Shown piece after piece: positions 25,582 through 34,054 of a DNA stretch of 51,722 nucleotides. Within the stretch, counting starts at the first letter, position 1, and each line of letters opens with the position of its first letter. The translations under genes were made by a program, and so were the position numbers. This DNA is from Acidisphaera sp. GTDB taxonomy: Bacteria; Pseudomonadota; Alphaproteobacteria; Acetobacterales; Acetobacteraceae. The stretch covers positions 1-51,722 of the forward strand of contig JAFAYM010000067.1 of NCBI GenBank assembly GCA_019240395.1. The letters run 5' to 3'. The notes beneath the pieces were generated by a model. The model ran no database searches. It was not told the origin of the DNA and was given only the letters and a program-made list of their open reading frames with translations.

Positions 25582-26679
25582 GTGAAATTCGGCCTGATGA
25601 CGCAGATCCAGATGCCGCGGCCGTGGGGCGAGAACGCCGAACTGCTCGCCTACCACCACGCGCTTGACCAGGCCGAGGCGGCCGAGGCCGCGGGGTTCGG
25701 CTATTTCTGGATCACCGAGCAGCACTTCTTCCTGGAGATCGGGCACAGCCCGTGCCCGGACATGCTGCTCTCGGCGATCAGCCAGCGCACGTCGCACATC
25801 CGCCTCGGCTTTGCCGTCGTGCTGATGACGGTGAACAACCCGTTCTCCATCGCCGAGCGGGTCGCCACGCTTGATCTGCTGAGCAACGGCCGCGTAGAGT
25901 TCGGCATGGGCCGGGGTTCTACGCCCTACATGGTCGATGCCTTCGGCGTCACCCGCCCCGAGGAGCGGGAGCGGGCACAGGAGGCGACCGAAGCGGTCAT
26001 GCAGATGTTCGCGGAGGAGCGGTTCAGCGGCTTCAAGGGCAAATACTTCGACCTGCCGCCGCGCCACGTGCTGCCGCGCCCGCTGCAGCGGCCTCACCCG
26101 CCGCTCTGGGCCGCCGCCTCCAACCTCGCCAGCTATGAGCGCGTCGGCCGTCAGGGGCTCGGGGTGATCGGCGTCACCCGCAACAGCGTCGCCGAGACGC
26201 GCGATGCGATCCGTGTGTATCGCGAGGCGATCCGCGCCGCCGATCCGCGCGGGTTCGTCGGCGCCGGCGCCAACGAGCAGGTCGCCGGATTTGCGCTGAC
26301 CTACTGCCACGAGGACGACCGGACCGGGCGCGACACGGCCTGCGCCGCCGCGCGCTGGTACAACGGCGACAACGACGCCGAGCTGAACTCGGTGCGCTTC
26401 GCCACCGCCGGCGGCGTGAACGCCGTGGTGGAGAAATTCCGCAACCGCAGCAACGACGAGCTCATCGAGGACGGCATGGCGATGGGCGGCAACCCCGACA
26501 CGATCTGCCGGATCGTCGAGAAATGGGCGGAGGCGGGTCTCGACCAGATGATCTTCGTGCTGCAGGCCGGGCGCACCACCCATGAGCAGGTGATGCGCGC
26601 CATCGACCTGATCGGCGCGCAGGTCATCCCGCGCTTTGCGAGCAAACCCGCTGCGGCGGAGCAGGAGTGGCAGAGGTGA
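25582..26679 (+). CDS. LLM-class flavin-dependent oxidoreductase (luciferase-like)
   Basis: A 365-residue protein. The open frame extends further upstream, but protein-like sequence begins at GTG 25582 (VKFGLMTQIQMPRPWGENAE). The luciferase-like TIM barrel shows in AEAAGFGYFWITEQHF, ISQRTSHIRLGFAVVL, HP/PFSIAERVATLDLLSNGRVEFGMGRG and AIDLIGAQVIPRF at the end. The family uses reduced FMN to oxygenate aldehydes, alkanesulfonates or other substrates, or F420 in some groups. It overlaps the next gene by GTGA, and that gene starts an SsuABC-type importer. A desulfonation or ether/amine oxygenation step is therefore plausible. No flavin reductase is visible nearby. Confidence 0.88.
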   Translation: MKFGLMTQIQMPRPWGENAELLAYHHALDQAEAAEAAGFGYFWITEQHFFLEIGHSPCPDMLLSAISQRTSHIRLGFAVVLMTVNNPFSIAERVATLDLLSNGRVEFGMGRGSTPYMVDAFGVTRPEERERAQEATEAVMQMFAEERFSGFKGKYFDLPPRHVLPRPLQRPHPPLWAAASNLASYERVGRQGLGVIGVTRNSVAETRDAIRVYREAIRAADPRGFVGAGANEQVAGFALTYCHEDDRTGRDTACAAARWYNGDNDAELNSVRFATAGGVNAVVEKFRNRSNDELIEDGMAMGGNPDTICRIVEKWAEAGLDQMIFVLQAGRTTHEQVMRAIDLIGAQVIPRFASKPAAAEQEWQR

Positions 26680-27653
26680 CGCTGAAAACCCTCTTTGCAG
26701 GCGTGCTGGGTGCGATGGTGCTGCTCGGCAACGCCGCGATGGCGCAGCCGGCGAAGCTCGACCTTGCGGCGTCGAACACGTGGTGGGGACAGATCCCCCT
26801 GATGGTCGCGATCGACAAGGGGTTTTTCCACGAGCAGGGGATCGACACCGAGCTCAAGAACATCCCGGCATCGGGCGACCGGATCGCCGCTCTCACCGCC
26901 GGCTCCGTCGCCTTCAGCAATCTCGGCCGCATCGCCGCCATCGTCGAGATGGCCCGCGGCAACCAGAGTTTCTACTTCTTCGCCAATGTCGACGACTCGC
27001 CGGGCAACGAGGGCTGCTGGGCGCGCCCAGGCTTCGACAGCTTCAAGGCCCTGCGCGGGAAGAAGGTCGCCGCCAACACCTCCGCGGAAATCACCATGAA
27101 CGGCCTGCTCGCAAACGAGGGCATGACCGAGAAGGACATCCAGTTCGTCAATCTCCCGGGGCCGGAGATGGCGGCGGCGCTGGCCAAGGGCGACGTCGAC
27201 GCGGCCTGCGTGTGGGAGCCGCTGTTCACCGGCGTGAAGGACGCGGCGCCCGGCGGCAAGCTGCTCGGCACCGACATGGACACGCCGAACTACAAGAAGT
27301 TTGGCACCATGGCCTCGCCCGACGTCATGATCATCTCGCGCAAGCTGGTGACCGAGCAGCCGGAGCTGGCGCGCAAGCTCGCCGTGGCGATCTTCCAGGG
27401 CGTCGCCTTCACCAACGCGCATCCGCAGGAGACCGCCGAGACGGTGGCGCACTATTTCCGCAAGTCACCGGAGGAGGTGCTGGCGGCGATGAAGACCTTC
27501 AAGTATTTCGGCCAGGAGGGCTGGCCGGAGCACATGAAGCTGCATGCCGGGCAGATGCAGTTCCTGGCCCAGTGGCTGTACGACAACGGCAAGATCCCCT
27601 CGCTGCCTGATACTTCCAAGTGGGAGAGTGTCAGCTTCCTCCCCCAACCCTGA
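26676..27653 (+). CDS. ABC transporter substrate-binding protein, SsuA/TauA-like (NMT1 family)
   Basis: A 325-residue exported protein. I choose GTG 26676, which overlaps the upstream stop (GTGA) and lies 8 bases after AGGAG at 26663-26667; GTG 26667 is an alternative. Residues 1-23 are a signal peptide (LFAGVLGAMVLLGNAAMA). The mature part reads KLDLAASNTWWGQIPLMVAI, DKGFFHEQGID, AALTAGSVAFSNLG, LRGKKVAANTSAEITMNGLL and GDVDAACVWEP, the layout of sulfonate, taurine and nitrate binding proteins. Together with the permease and ATPase downstream it forms one importer, interrupted by a palindromic element at 27654-27797. Confidence 0.9.
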   Translation: MTLKTLFAGVLGAMVLLGNAAMAQPAKLDLAASNTWWGQIPLMVAIDKGFFHEQGIDTELKNIPASGDRIAALTAGSVAFSNLGRIAAIVEMARGNQSFYFFANVDDSPGNEGCWARPGFDSFKALRGKKVAANTSAEITMNGLLANEGMTEKDIQFVNLPGPEMAAALAKGDVDAACVWEPLFTGVKDAAPGGKLLGTDMDTPNYKKFGTMASPDVMIISRKLVTEQPELARKLAVAIFQGVAFTNAHPQETAETVAHYFRKSPEEVLAAMKTFKYFGQEGWPEHMKLHAGQMQFLAQWLYDNGKIPSLPDTSKWESVSFLPQP

Positions 27654-27797
27654 GAGACCGTTCGATAATGCTACTGCGGCGGCCATCTGACGCGGCTTTC
27701 TGCGCTTCCGGTGCTCACGGCCGCACATGGCCGCTCCGCTCCGGTTCTCGAAAGCCGCGCCATCTGACTCGCCGTAGCGCATTCTCAAACGATCTTT
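27654..27797. repeat. 144-bp palindromic element inside the ABC operon
   Basis: The gap between binding protein and permease genes is nearly filled by an imperfect inverted repeat. The inner arms cgcggctttc (about 27692-27701) and gaaagccgcg (about 27750-27759) match perfectly. The outer arms, around CGTTCGATAATGCTAC on the left and GTAGCGCATTCTCAAACGAT on the right, are imperfect complements. The motif CCATCTGAC occurs as a direct repeat beside both inner arms. No coding potential is seen. It resembles a MITE- or BIME-like insertion that can fold into a long hairpin. Confidence 0.65.
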
Positions 27798-27800
27798 GAG

Positions 27801-28616
27801 GTGAGCCAGGCCGTCCTCGGCGCCCAGGTGACGCCGGCAGGGCGGCGCCTGCGCACCAGCCAGTTCCTGCTGGCGCTGAATTTCGCGGCGGTCGCCATCG
27901 TTCTGCTGCTGTGGTGGGCGGCGACGCGGCTGGGCTGGATCGCCCCGATCTTCCTGCCCTCGCCCGGAGACGTGCTGCACGCCGGGCGGATCACCCTGGA
28001 GCAGGGCGAGCTGCTGACAGACGTGCTGGTGTCGTCGCGGCGTGTCTTTCTCGGGTTTGCGCTCGCCGCCGCGATCGCCGTGCCGCTCGGCGTGGTGATG
28101 GGGGTGTGGCGGCCGGCGAAGGCGATCATGGACCCGTTCGTGTCGCTGCTGCGCCCGCTGCCCTCGATAACCTGGATCCCGCTCTCCATCCTGTGGCTCG
28201 GCATCGGCGAGATGCAGAAGGTCGCCATCGTCTTCATGGGATCGTGGATCTACATCCTGCTCTACACGCTGGAGAGCACGCGGCGGGTGGATCCGCTGCT
28301 GCTGCGCGCCGCGCGCAACCTCGGCGCGTCCGACGTCGCGGTGATGCGCGAGGTGATCCTGCCCGGCGCGCTGCCCGGCATAATCTCCGGCCTGAAGGTC
28401 ACGCTCGCGATCTCCTGGTCCTGCGTGCTGACCGCGGAGATGATCGCCGCGCAGAACGGGCTCGGCGCGCTGATCTGGCAGGCCAAGGACTGGGGCAATC
28501 TGCCGCTCGTGCTGGTCGGCATGCTGTGCATCTCGCTCACCGTGCTGGTGGCGGACTGGCTGGCGCTGCGCCTGGAGTGGCTGCTGCTGCCCTGGGAACG
28601 CGCCCGCCGTGGCTGA
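27801..28616 (+). CDS. ABC transporter permease, SsuC/TauC-like
   Basis: A 271-residue membrane protein beginning at GTG 27801, directly after the palindromic element. About six hydrophobic spans are visible, the first being FLLALNFAAVAIVLLLWWAA. The segment FLPSPGDVLHAG, the PFVSLLRPLPSITWIPLSIL stretch and the coupling loop ARNLGASDVAVMREVILPGAL are typical of SsuC/TauC/NrtB permeases. It overlaps the ATPase gene by 8 bases. The only ribosome-binding candidate is the GAG at the edge of the repeat, so the element may limit its translation. Confidence 0.9.
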   Translation: MSQAVLGAQVTPAGRRLRTSQFLLALNFAAVAIVLLLWWAATRLGWIAPIFLPSPGDVLHAGRITLEQGELLTDVLVSSRRVFLGFALAAAIAVPLGVVMGVWRPAKAIMDPFVSLLRPLPSITWIPLSILWLGIGEMQKVAIVFMGSWIYILLYTLESTRRVDPLLLRAARNLGASDVAVMREVILPGALPGIISGLKVTLAISWSCVLTAEMIAAQNGLGALIWQAKDWGNLPLVLVGMLCISLTVLVADWLALRLEWLLLPWERARRG

Positions 28617-29427
28617 GGCCGGCGCGCCCATTCTCTCAGCCCGGCATGTAACGAAAACCTTCGGCGCCGGCGAGGCGGGCAGCGTCGTTGCCATCCGCGA
28701 TCTGTCAATGGATGTGATCGAAGGAGAGTTCGTCTGCCTGCTCGGCGCCTCGGGCTGCGGCAAGACGACGATGCTGGCGCTGTTCGCCGGCTTTCTGCTG
28801 CCCACCGCCGGGCAGGTGCTGCTGCGCGGCGCGCCGATCACCGGCATCGAGCCGCGCTGCGGCATGGTGTTCCAATCCTACGCGCTGTTTCCCTGGAAGA
28901 CGGTGCGCGGCAATGTCGAGTTCGGCCTGAAGATGCAGGGCGTCGGCCGCGCGGCGCGGCGTGAGGCCGGCCAGCGCTTCATCGACCTGGTCAAGCTGAC
29001 CGGCTTCGAGGACCGCTATCCCGTCGAGTTGTCCGGCGGCATGCAGCAGCGCGTGACGCTCGCGCGCATCCTTGCCGCCAACCCCGAGGTGCTGCTGATG
29101 GACGAGCCGTTCGCGGCGCTGGACGCGATGACCCGGCAGGTCATGCAGGAGGAGGTGCTGCGCATCCACGCCGCCAGCCGCAAGACCACCGTGTTCATCA
29201 CCCATTCCATCGACGAGGCGCTGATCCTGTCCGACCGCATCGTGGTGATGTCGGCGCGCCCTGGCCGCATCAAGGCGGTGCTGCCAAACAAGCTGCCGAC
29301 GCCGCGCCACGTCTCGGTGCAGCTGTCGCCGGACTACACCGCGCTGAAGGCGCAGGTCTGGCGGCTGGTGGAGAGCGAGCTGCAGGCCCATGACGAAACC
29401 AGCCGTGCCGTCGCGCCTAAACCCTGA
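28609..29427 (+). CDS. ABC transporter ATPase, SsuB/TauB-like
   Basis: A 272-residue ATPase starting at GTG 28609, overlapping the permease end. Walker A is GASGCGKTTML, the Q-loop is VFQSYALFPWKTV, the signature is LSGGMQQRVTLARIL, Walker B is VLLMDEPFAALD, and the switch is VFITHSIDEAL. LFPWKTVRGNVEFGL is the usual SsuB/TauB/NrtD pattern, and the SARPGRI segment near the end supports it. It energises the importer formed with the two preceding genes. Confidence 0.92.
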   Translation: MAEAGAPILSARHVTKTFGAGEAGSVVAIRDLSMDVIEGEFVCLLGASGCGKTTMLALFAGFLLPTAGQVLLRGAPITGIEPRCGMVFQSYALFPWKTVRGNVEFGLKMQGVGRAARREAGQRFIDLVKLTGFEDRYPVELSGGMQQRVTLARILAANPEVLLMDEPFAALDAMTRQVMQEEVLRIHAASRKTTVFITHSIDEALILSDRIVVMSARPGRIKAVLPNKLPTPRHVSVQLSPDYTALKAQVWRLVESELQAHDETSRAVAPKP

Positions 29428-29445
29428 TCCACACGAGGTCGCACC

Positions 29446-30603
29446 ATGTCGAAACATGATTTCACGCCGGCGGAATTCGCCGACCGCCTCGCCCGCCTGC
29501 GCCGCGCCATCGGGGAGGCTGGGCTCGACTGGCTGCTGGTGCTGCATCCCGTCTCGATACGCTGGCTGATCGGCCAGGACACCAAGAGCTACACGGTGTT
29601 CCAATGCCTGCCGGTTTCCGCCGATGATTCGAAACTGATCATGTTCACCCGCGGCACGGAACAGAGCGAGTTCGCCGCCGACACCATGGCCGAGGAGCTG
29701 CGCTGTTACAACGGCGCCGAGCCCGAGGACCCAATGGAGGGTTTTTCCCGCCTGCTCGATGAGCTCGGCATCCGCGGCAAGCGCGTCGGCATGGAGGTGC
29801 CCGGCGGCTATCTGCAGCCCGGCCATTACCTCAGGCTGAAGGCGATGCTGGGTGACGCACTGGTCCAGGAACCGTGCACGGTGCTGATGGCGTTGCGCGC
29901 CGTGAAATCGCCGGCCGAGATCGCCTATGTCAGGCAAGCCAGCGACATCGCCGCGCTGGCGCTGCAGGCGCTGATCGGCGCCGTTGCGGAGGGGCGCTCG
30001 GAACTGGAGCTGGCGGCAGCGGCGTATCACGCGCTGCTGAGCCACGGCAGCGGTTTGCCCGCGAGCACGATGAACCTGATGACCGGCGAGCGCAGCGCCT
30101 TCGCGCTCGGCGGCCCCACCGAACGGCGCATGCGCCGCGGCGACACCGGCCTCGTCGAGATGGGCGCGGCGCGGCGGCGCTACACCTCGACGCTGGGCCG
30201 GCAATGGAATCTCGGCGAACCCTCACCGCGGCTGCGCGAGCTGCACCAGGTTATCCTCGATGCGTCGGATGCGTGCCTCGCCGAGATGCGCGCCGGCGTG
30301 CCGGCGATCGTGCCGCACGAGGCCTCCAAGCGCGTCATCGCGCAGGCCGGGCTCGACCGATACCGCGCGCACACCACGGGGTACGGCATGGCGCCGGGGT
30401 TTCCGCCCTCCTGGGGCGAGAGCCCGAACATGTTCGGCGGCAGCACCGACATCCTGCGCGCCGGCATGGTGGTGTCGGTGGAGCCCGCCATCTTCCTTCC
30501 CGAGGAGGGCCTCGGCGTGCGGCTGATCGACAATGTCCTGGTCACCGACAGCGGCGTCGAAATTCTGTCGCGCACACCGCGGGAGCTGATCGTCGTCGAT
30601 TGA
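29446..30603 (+). CDS. M24-family (pita-bread fold) protein lacking the metal ligands
   Basis: A 385-residue protein. The N-terminal creatinase/prolidase-like domain (residues 1-150) is followed by the pita-bread domain (MRAVKSPAEIAYVRQAS onward). The five metal-ligand positions of M24 aminopeptidases read E238 (usually Asp), T249 (Asp), Y313 (His), E346 (Glu, kept) and I361 (Glu). The His preceding the GDxxxV segment in creatinase (HNPVT region) is also absent (ALGGPTERR). It is therefore unlikely to be a standard Xaa-Pro peptidase or creatinase. A metal-free hydrolase of a small amide, in the sense of ectoine hydrolase-like relatives, or a binding role is possible. It sits between an SsuABC importer and an FAD amine oxidase. 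Confidence 0.8.
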   Translation: MSKHDFTPAEFADRLARLRRAIGEAGLDWLLVLHPVSIRWLIGQDTKSYTVFQCLPVSADDSKLIMFTRGTEQSEFAADTMAEELRCYNGAEPEDPMEGFSRLLDELGIRGKRVGMEVPGGYLQPGHYLRLKAMLGDALVQEPCTVLMALRAVKSPAEIAYVRQASDIAALALQALIGAVAEGRSELELAAAAYHALLSHGSGLPASTMNLMTGERSAFALGGPTERRMRRGDTGLVEMGAARRRYTSTLGRQWNLGEPSPRLRELHQVILDASDACLAEMRAGVPAIVPHEASKRVIAQAGLDRYRAHTTGYGMAPGFPPSWGESPNMFGGSTDILRAGMVVSVEPAIFLPEEGLGVRLIDNVLVTDSGVEILSRTPRELIVVD

Positions 30604-30613
30604 GGCCGAAGCC

Positions 30614-31930
30614 GTGCCACCGGCCGGCCGCGGACCGCTCGCCGATGACACGCCGCTTCCCGCGGCCTACGCGGCGGCGGCGCCGGCGCTGAACCGCCCG
30701 GCGCTGGCGGGAACCCGGCGCTGTGACGTCGCCATCGTCGGCGGCGGCTTTTCCGGATTGTCGGCGGCGCTGCATCTGGCGCAGGCGGGCTGCGCCGCGA
30801 CTGTGCTCGAGGCGCGGGAAATCGGCTGGGGCGGCTCGGGCCGCGCTTTCGGCCAGGTCGTGCCTTATGCCAAGCACGACGAGCGCCATATCCTGGCGAG
30901 CTTCGGCCCCGACTGGGGCGAGCGGCTCATCACCGGGTTGGCCGGCGGACCCGATCTGGTCTTCCGGCTGATCGCCGAGCACGGCATCGAATGCGAGCCG
31001 GTCCGCACCGGCCTGATCTTCGCCGCGCATGCGCGCAGCGCCGAGCCCGCGCTCGAACGGCGCGCCGTCTTTTGGCAACAGCGCGGCGCCGATGTGGCCA
31101 TGCTGCACGATGCGGCGCTGGCAACCATGACCGGCACCGAATTCTACAAGGCGGCGCTGCTGGACCGGCGCGGCGGCAGTCTGAACCCGCTGGCCTATGC
31201 GCGCGGCCTGGCCCGGGCGGCGCTGGCCGCCGGCGCCGCGGTTTACGAGAACACCAGGGCCCTCGCGCTGCTTCCCACCGCGCAGGGATGGACGCTGCGC
31301 ACGCCGGCGGGCGAGCTTGCGGCGCGGCGGGTCGTTCTGGCCACCGACGCCTACACCGACGATCTGTGGCCCGGGCTGCGCCGCTCTCTCCTGCCGCTGC
31401 GCGGCTACCAGCTGGTCAGCGAGACGCAGCCGGAAGACATCCGTCGCAGGATCCTGCCGGGTGGCCAGGCGCTGACCGACACGAGACGCCTCTATTCCGG
31501 CGTGCGGATGCGGCGCGACGGACGATTGCACGTCAGCGTGGACGGACCCCCCTTCAGCAATCGCGGCGCGGCGGACGCCGGCCTCGCCACCGCGCGCGTG
31601 CGGGCGCTGTTTCCCGACATCGCGCCACCGCGCTGGGAGCACTCGGTCGCCGGCTGGGTCGGCATGACGGCCGACCAGTATCCGCATGTGCATCGCCTGG
31701 CGCCGGGGCTGATCGCGGCACTCGGCCTGAGCGGCCGCGGCATCGCCTTCGCGACGCTGCTCGGGCGCGAGATCAGCCTGCGCGTGCTCGATCGGCCGCA
31801 GCAGGACTGGATGCTCCCCGACACGAAGCTGCGGCCGATCCCGGCCGGACCGCTCGCCCGCCTGCTCCTGCCCGCGCTCATCGGCTGGTACCGCGCCCGC
31901 GACACTGTCGAGTTGCGTCGCGGGCGATAA
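30614..31930 (+). CDS. FAD-dependent amine/amino-acid oxidoreductase, copy 2 (DAO family)
   Basis: A 438-residue flavoprotein from GTG 30614, about 9 bases after GAGG. The dinucleotide fold is DVAIVGGGFSGLSAALHLAQAG near residues 37-58, then GWGGSGRAFGQVVPYAKHD. VAGWVGMTADQYPHVHRL and ALGLSGRGIAFATLLGREI form the C-terminal FAD-binding part. Architecture matches gamma-glutamylputrescine oxidase/OrdL relatives and the gene at 8172-9464, though sequence identity to it looks modest. It lies 10 bases after the M24 gene and 69 bases before hyuA3. A role in oxidising an N-substituted amino acid made or released by those neighbours is likely; the substrate is not known. Confidence 0.86.
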   Translation: MPPAGRGPLADDTPLPAAYAAAAPALNRPALAGTRRCDVAIVGGGFSGLSAALHLAQAGCAATVLEAREIGWGGSGRAFGQVVPYAKHDERHILASFGPDWGERLITGLAGGPDLVFRLIAEHGIECEPVRTGLIFAAHARSAEPALERRAVFWQQRGADVAMLHDAALATMTGTEFYKAALLDRRGGSLNPLAYARGLARAALAAGAAVYENTRALALLPTAQGWTLRTPAGELAARRVVLATDAYTDDLWPGLRRSLLPLRGYQLVSETQPEDIRRRILPGGQALTDTRRLYSGVRMRRDGRLHVSVDGPPFSNRGAADAGLATARVRALFPDIAPPRWEHSVAGWVGMTADQYPHVHRLAPGLIAALGLSGRGIAFATLLGREISLRVLDRPQQDWMLPDTKLRPIPAGPLARLLLPALIGWYRARDTVELRRGR

Positions 31931-31999
31931 CTCCCGCGGCGCCTTTGCAAGCCGTGGCGCCTGCGCTAGTCAGAAAAGAGCGTGGAATGGTAGCGCGGC

Positions 32000-34054
32000 A
32001 TGGCCTGGCGTATCGGCGTCGATTCCGGCGGAACATTCACCGATGCCTGCCTGTTCGAGGAGGGCAGCGGGCGCGTCGAAGTCTGGAAGCTGGCGTCCAC
32101 GCCGGACGATCCGTCGCGCGCCATTGCGCAGGCCGTCGAACAGGGGCTCGATCGCGTCGGCGCCGCGGCCGAGACCGTCGCGTATTTCGGCCATGGCAGC
32201 ACGGTCGGCACCAATGCGCTGATCCAGCATCGCGGCGTGCCGACCGGGCTGATCACCACGGCGGGGTTTCGCGACCTGCTGGAGATCGGCCGGCAGACCC
32301 GCCCGGACCTCTACGATTTCCAGGTGGACAAGCCGCCCGTGCTGGTGGCGCGCAACCTGCGCCTGGAAGTGCCGGAGCGCGTGCGCCACGACGGCACGGT
32401 GGAAACCGCGCTCGACGAACGCGCCGTGCGCGAGGCGGCGCGCGCACTCAAGGCCGCCGGTGTCGCGGCGGTGGCGATCTGCTTCCTCTACGGCTTCATC
32501 CGCCCCGAGCACGAAGCCACGGCGCGCCGCATCGTCGCCGAGGAGTTTCCCGAGGCCTTCGCCTGCGCCAGCCACGAAGTCGCGCCGGAGTTCCGCGAAT
32601 ACGAGCGGCTCTCCACCGCCGTGGTGAATGCCTATCTCGGCCCGATCATGCAGGGCTACATCAGCCGGCTCGGCGAGCGCCTGGCGCAGCTCGGCCTCGC
32701 CGCCCGCCCGCACCTCACGCAATCCAACGGCGGCGTCATCGGCTTCGAGCAGGCGGCGCGGCTGCCGGTGCGCAGCGTGCTGTCCGGCCCGAGCACCGGG
32801 GTCATCGCCGCACAGGCGCTCGGCCGCATGGCCGGGCTCGCCGACCTCATCACCTTCGACATGGGCGGCACCAGCACCGATGTCGCGCTGCTGCGCGGCA
32901 ACGAAGTCCGCCTGGCCAGCGAGGCGACGGTGCACGGCTACCCGATCAAGGCGCCGATGCTCGACATCAACACCGTCGGCGCCGGCGGCGGCTCGATCGC
33001 CACGATCGACAGCGGCGGCCTGCTGAAGGTCGGGCCGCGCAGTGCCGGCGCCGCCCCCGGCCCGGTCTGTTACGACCGCGGCAATACCGAGCCGACCGTC
33101 ACCGACGCCAACGTCGTGCTGCAGACGTTGAACCCGACGCACCTGCTGGGCGGACGCATGCCGGTGCGCCAGGACCTCGCGCGCGCGGCGATCGCGCGGC
33201 TCGCCGAGCCCCTCGGCATGGACGTCATGGCGACGGCGCAGGGCATCGTCGCGGTGGTCACCGCCAACATGGCGCGCGCCATCCGGGTGATCAGCGTGCA
33301 GCGCGGCCACGATCCTCGCGACTACACCCTGGTGGCGTTCGGCGGCGCCGGCCCGCTGCATGCGGCGCGGCTGGCCCGCGAGCTCGACATCGGCAGCATC
33401 CTGGTACCGCGCAGCCCCGGCATCCTCTGCGCCATGGGCCTGCTGCTCACCGATCTGCGGTCCGACTTCGCCAGCACGCGGTTGCAGCTTCTGTCCGGCG
33501 CCTCGCTGCCGAAATTGGAGAGCGCGTTTACCGCCCTGCTCGACAAGGCCGAGACCTGGTTCGCCGAGGAGGGCATCGCGCCGGCAGCCCGCCGCGTCGT
33601 TCGCACCGTCGACATGCGTTACGAGGGACAGAACTACGAACTCGCCATCCCGGTGCCGCCCGGCCCGATCACCGCGGCGAGCCTGGACGTTCTCGCCGAA
33701 GGTTTCGCCGAGGCGCACCGACGCATGTACGGCTTCGTCGCCGAGGGCGAGCCGGTGCAGCTCGTCACCTATCGCGTCGAGGCGGCCGGGGTGGTGCCGA
33801 AGGCCGCCTTCCCGCCGCGTGACGATGCCGGGCCGGACGCCGCGGCAGCGTTGCTCGGCCGGCGCGACGCCTGGCTGCCGGAGGCCGGCGGCTTCGTGTC
33901 CTGCCCGATCTACGACCGGGAAAGGCTCGATTGCGGCAACCGCATCGCCGGCCCGGCGATCGTCGAGCAGATGGACGCGACCACGTTCATTCTACCGGGC
34001 ATGACGGCGCGCGTTGATGCTACCTTGAACCTCATCCTGAAGACCGCGTCATGA
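32000..34054 (+). CDS. hyuA: Hydantoinase A / oxoprolinase subunit, copy 3
   Basis: A 684-residue ASKHA ATPase subunit beginning at ATG 32000. The upstream gap holds a GGCGCC...GGCGCC pair near 31940 but no firm promoter. Motifs are IGVDSGGTFTDACLF, GHGSTVGTNALIQHRG, EYERLSTAVVNAYLGP, LTQSNGGVIGF, FDMGGTSTDVALLRG and GPRSAGAAPGPVCYDRGNTEP. This is the widespread N-methylhydantoinase A type, distinct from copies 1 and 2, which have DIGGT at the first loop. It overlaps hyuB3 by ATGA. With the Dpp transporter and ggt downstream, 5-oxoproline released from gamma-glutamyl compounds is one plausible substrate. Confidence 0.93.
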   Translation: MAWRIGVDSGGTFTDACLFEEGSGRVEVWKLASTPDDPSRAIAQAVEQGLDRVGAAAETVAYFGHGSTVGTNALIQHRGVPTGLITTAGFRDLLEIGRQTRPDLYDFQVDKPPVLVARNLRLEVPERVRHDGTVETALDERAVREAARALKAAGVAAVAICFLYGFIRPEHEATARRIVAEEFPEAFACASHEVAPEFREYERLSTAVVNAYLGPIMQGYISRLGERLAQLGLAARPHLTQSNGGVIGFEQAARLPVRSVLSGPSTGVIAAQALGRMAGLADLITFDMGGTSTDVALLRGNEVRLASEATVHGYPIKAPMLDINTVGAGGGSIATIDSGGLLKVGPRSAGAAPGPVCYDRGNTEPTVTDANVVLQTLNPTHLLGGRMPVRQDLARAAIARLAEPLGMDVMATAQGIVAVVTANMARAIRVISVQRGHDPRDYTLVAFGGAGPLHAARLARELDIGSILVPRSPGILCAMGLLLTDLRSDFASTRLQLLSGASLPKLESAFTALLDKAETWFAEEGIAPAARRVVRTVDMRYEGQNYELAIPVPPGPITAASLDVLAEGFAEAHRRMYGFVAEGEPVQLVTYRVEAAGVVPKAAFPPRDDAGPDAAAALLGRRDAWLPEAGGFVSCPIYDRERLDCGNRIAGPAIVEQMDATTFILPGMTARVDATLNLILKTAS

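Noticed and set aside
30991-33822. 943-codon plus-strand frame over the FAD oxidase and HyuA3
   Set aside because: Out-of-frame shadow, extremely Arg/Ala/Gly-rich. The real frames have FAD and ASKHA motifs.
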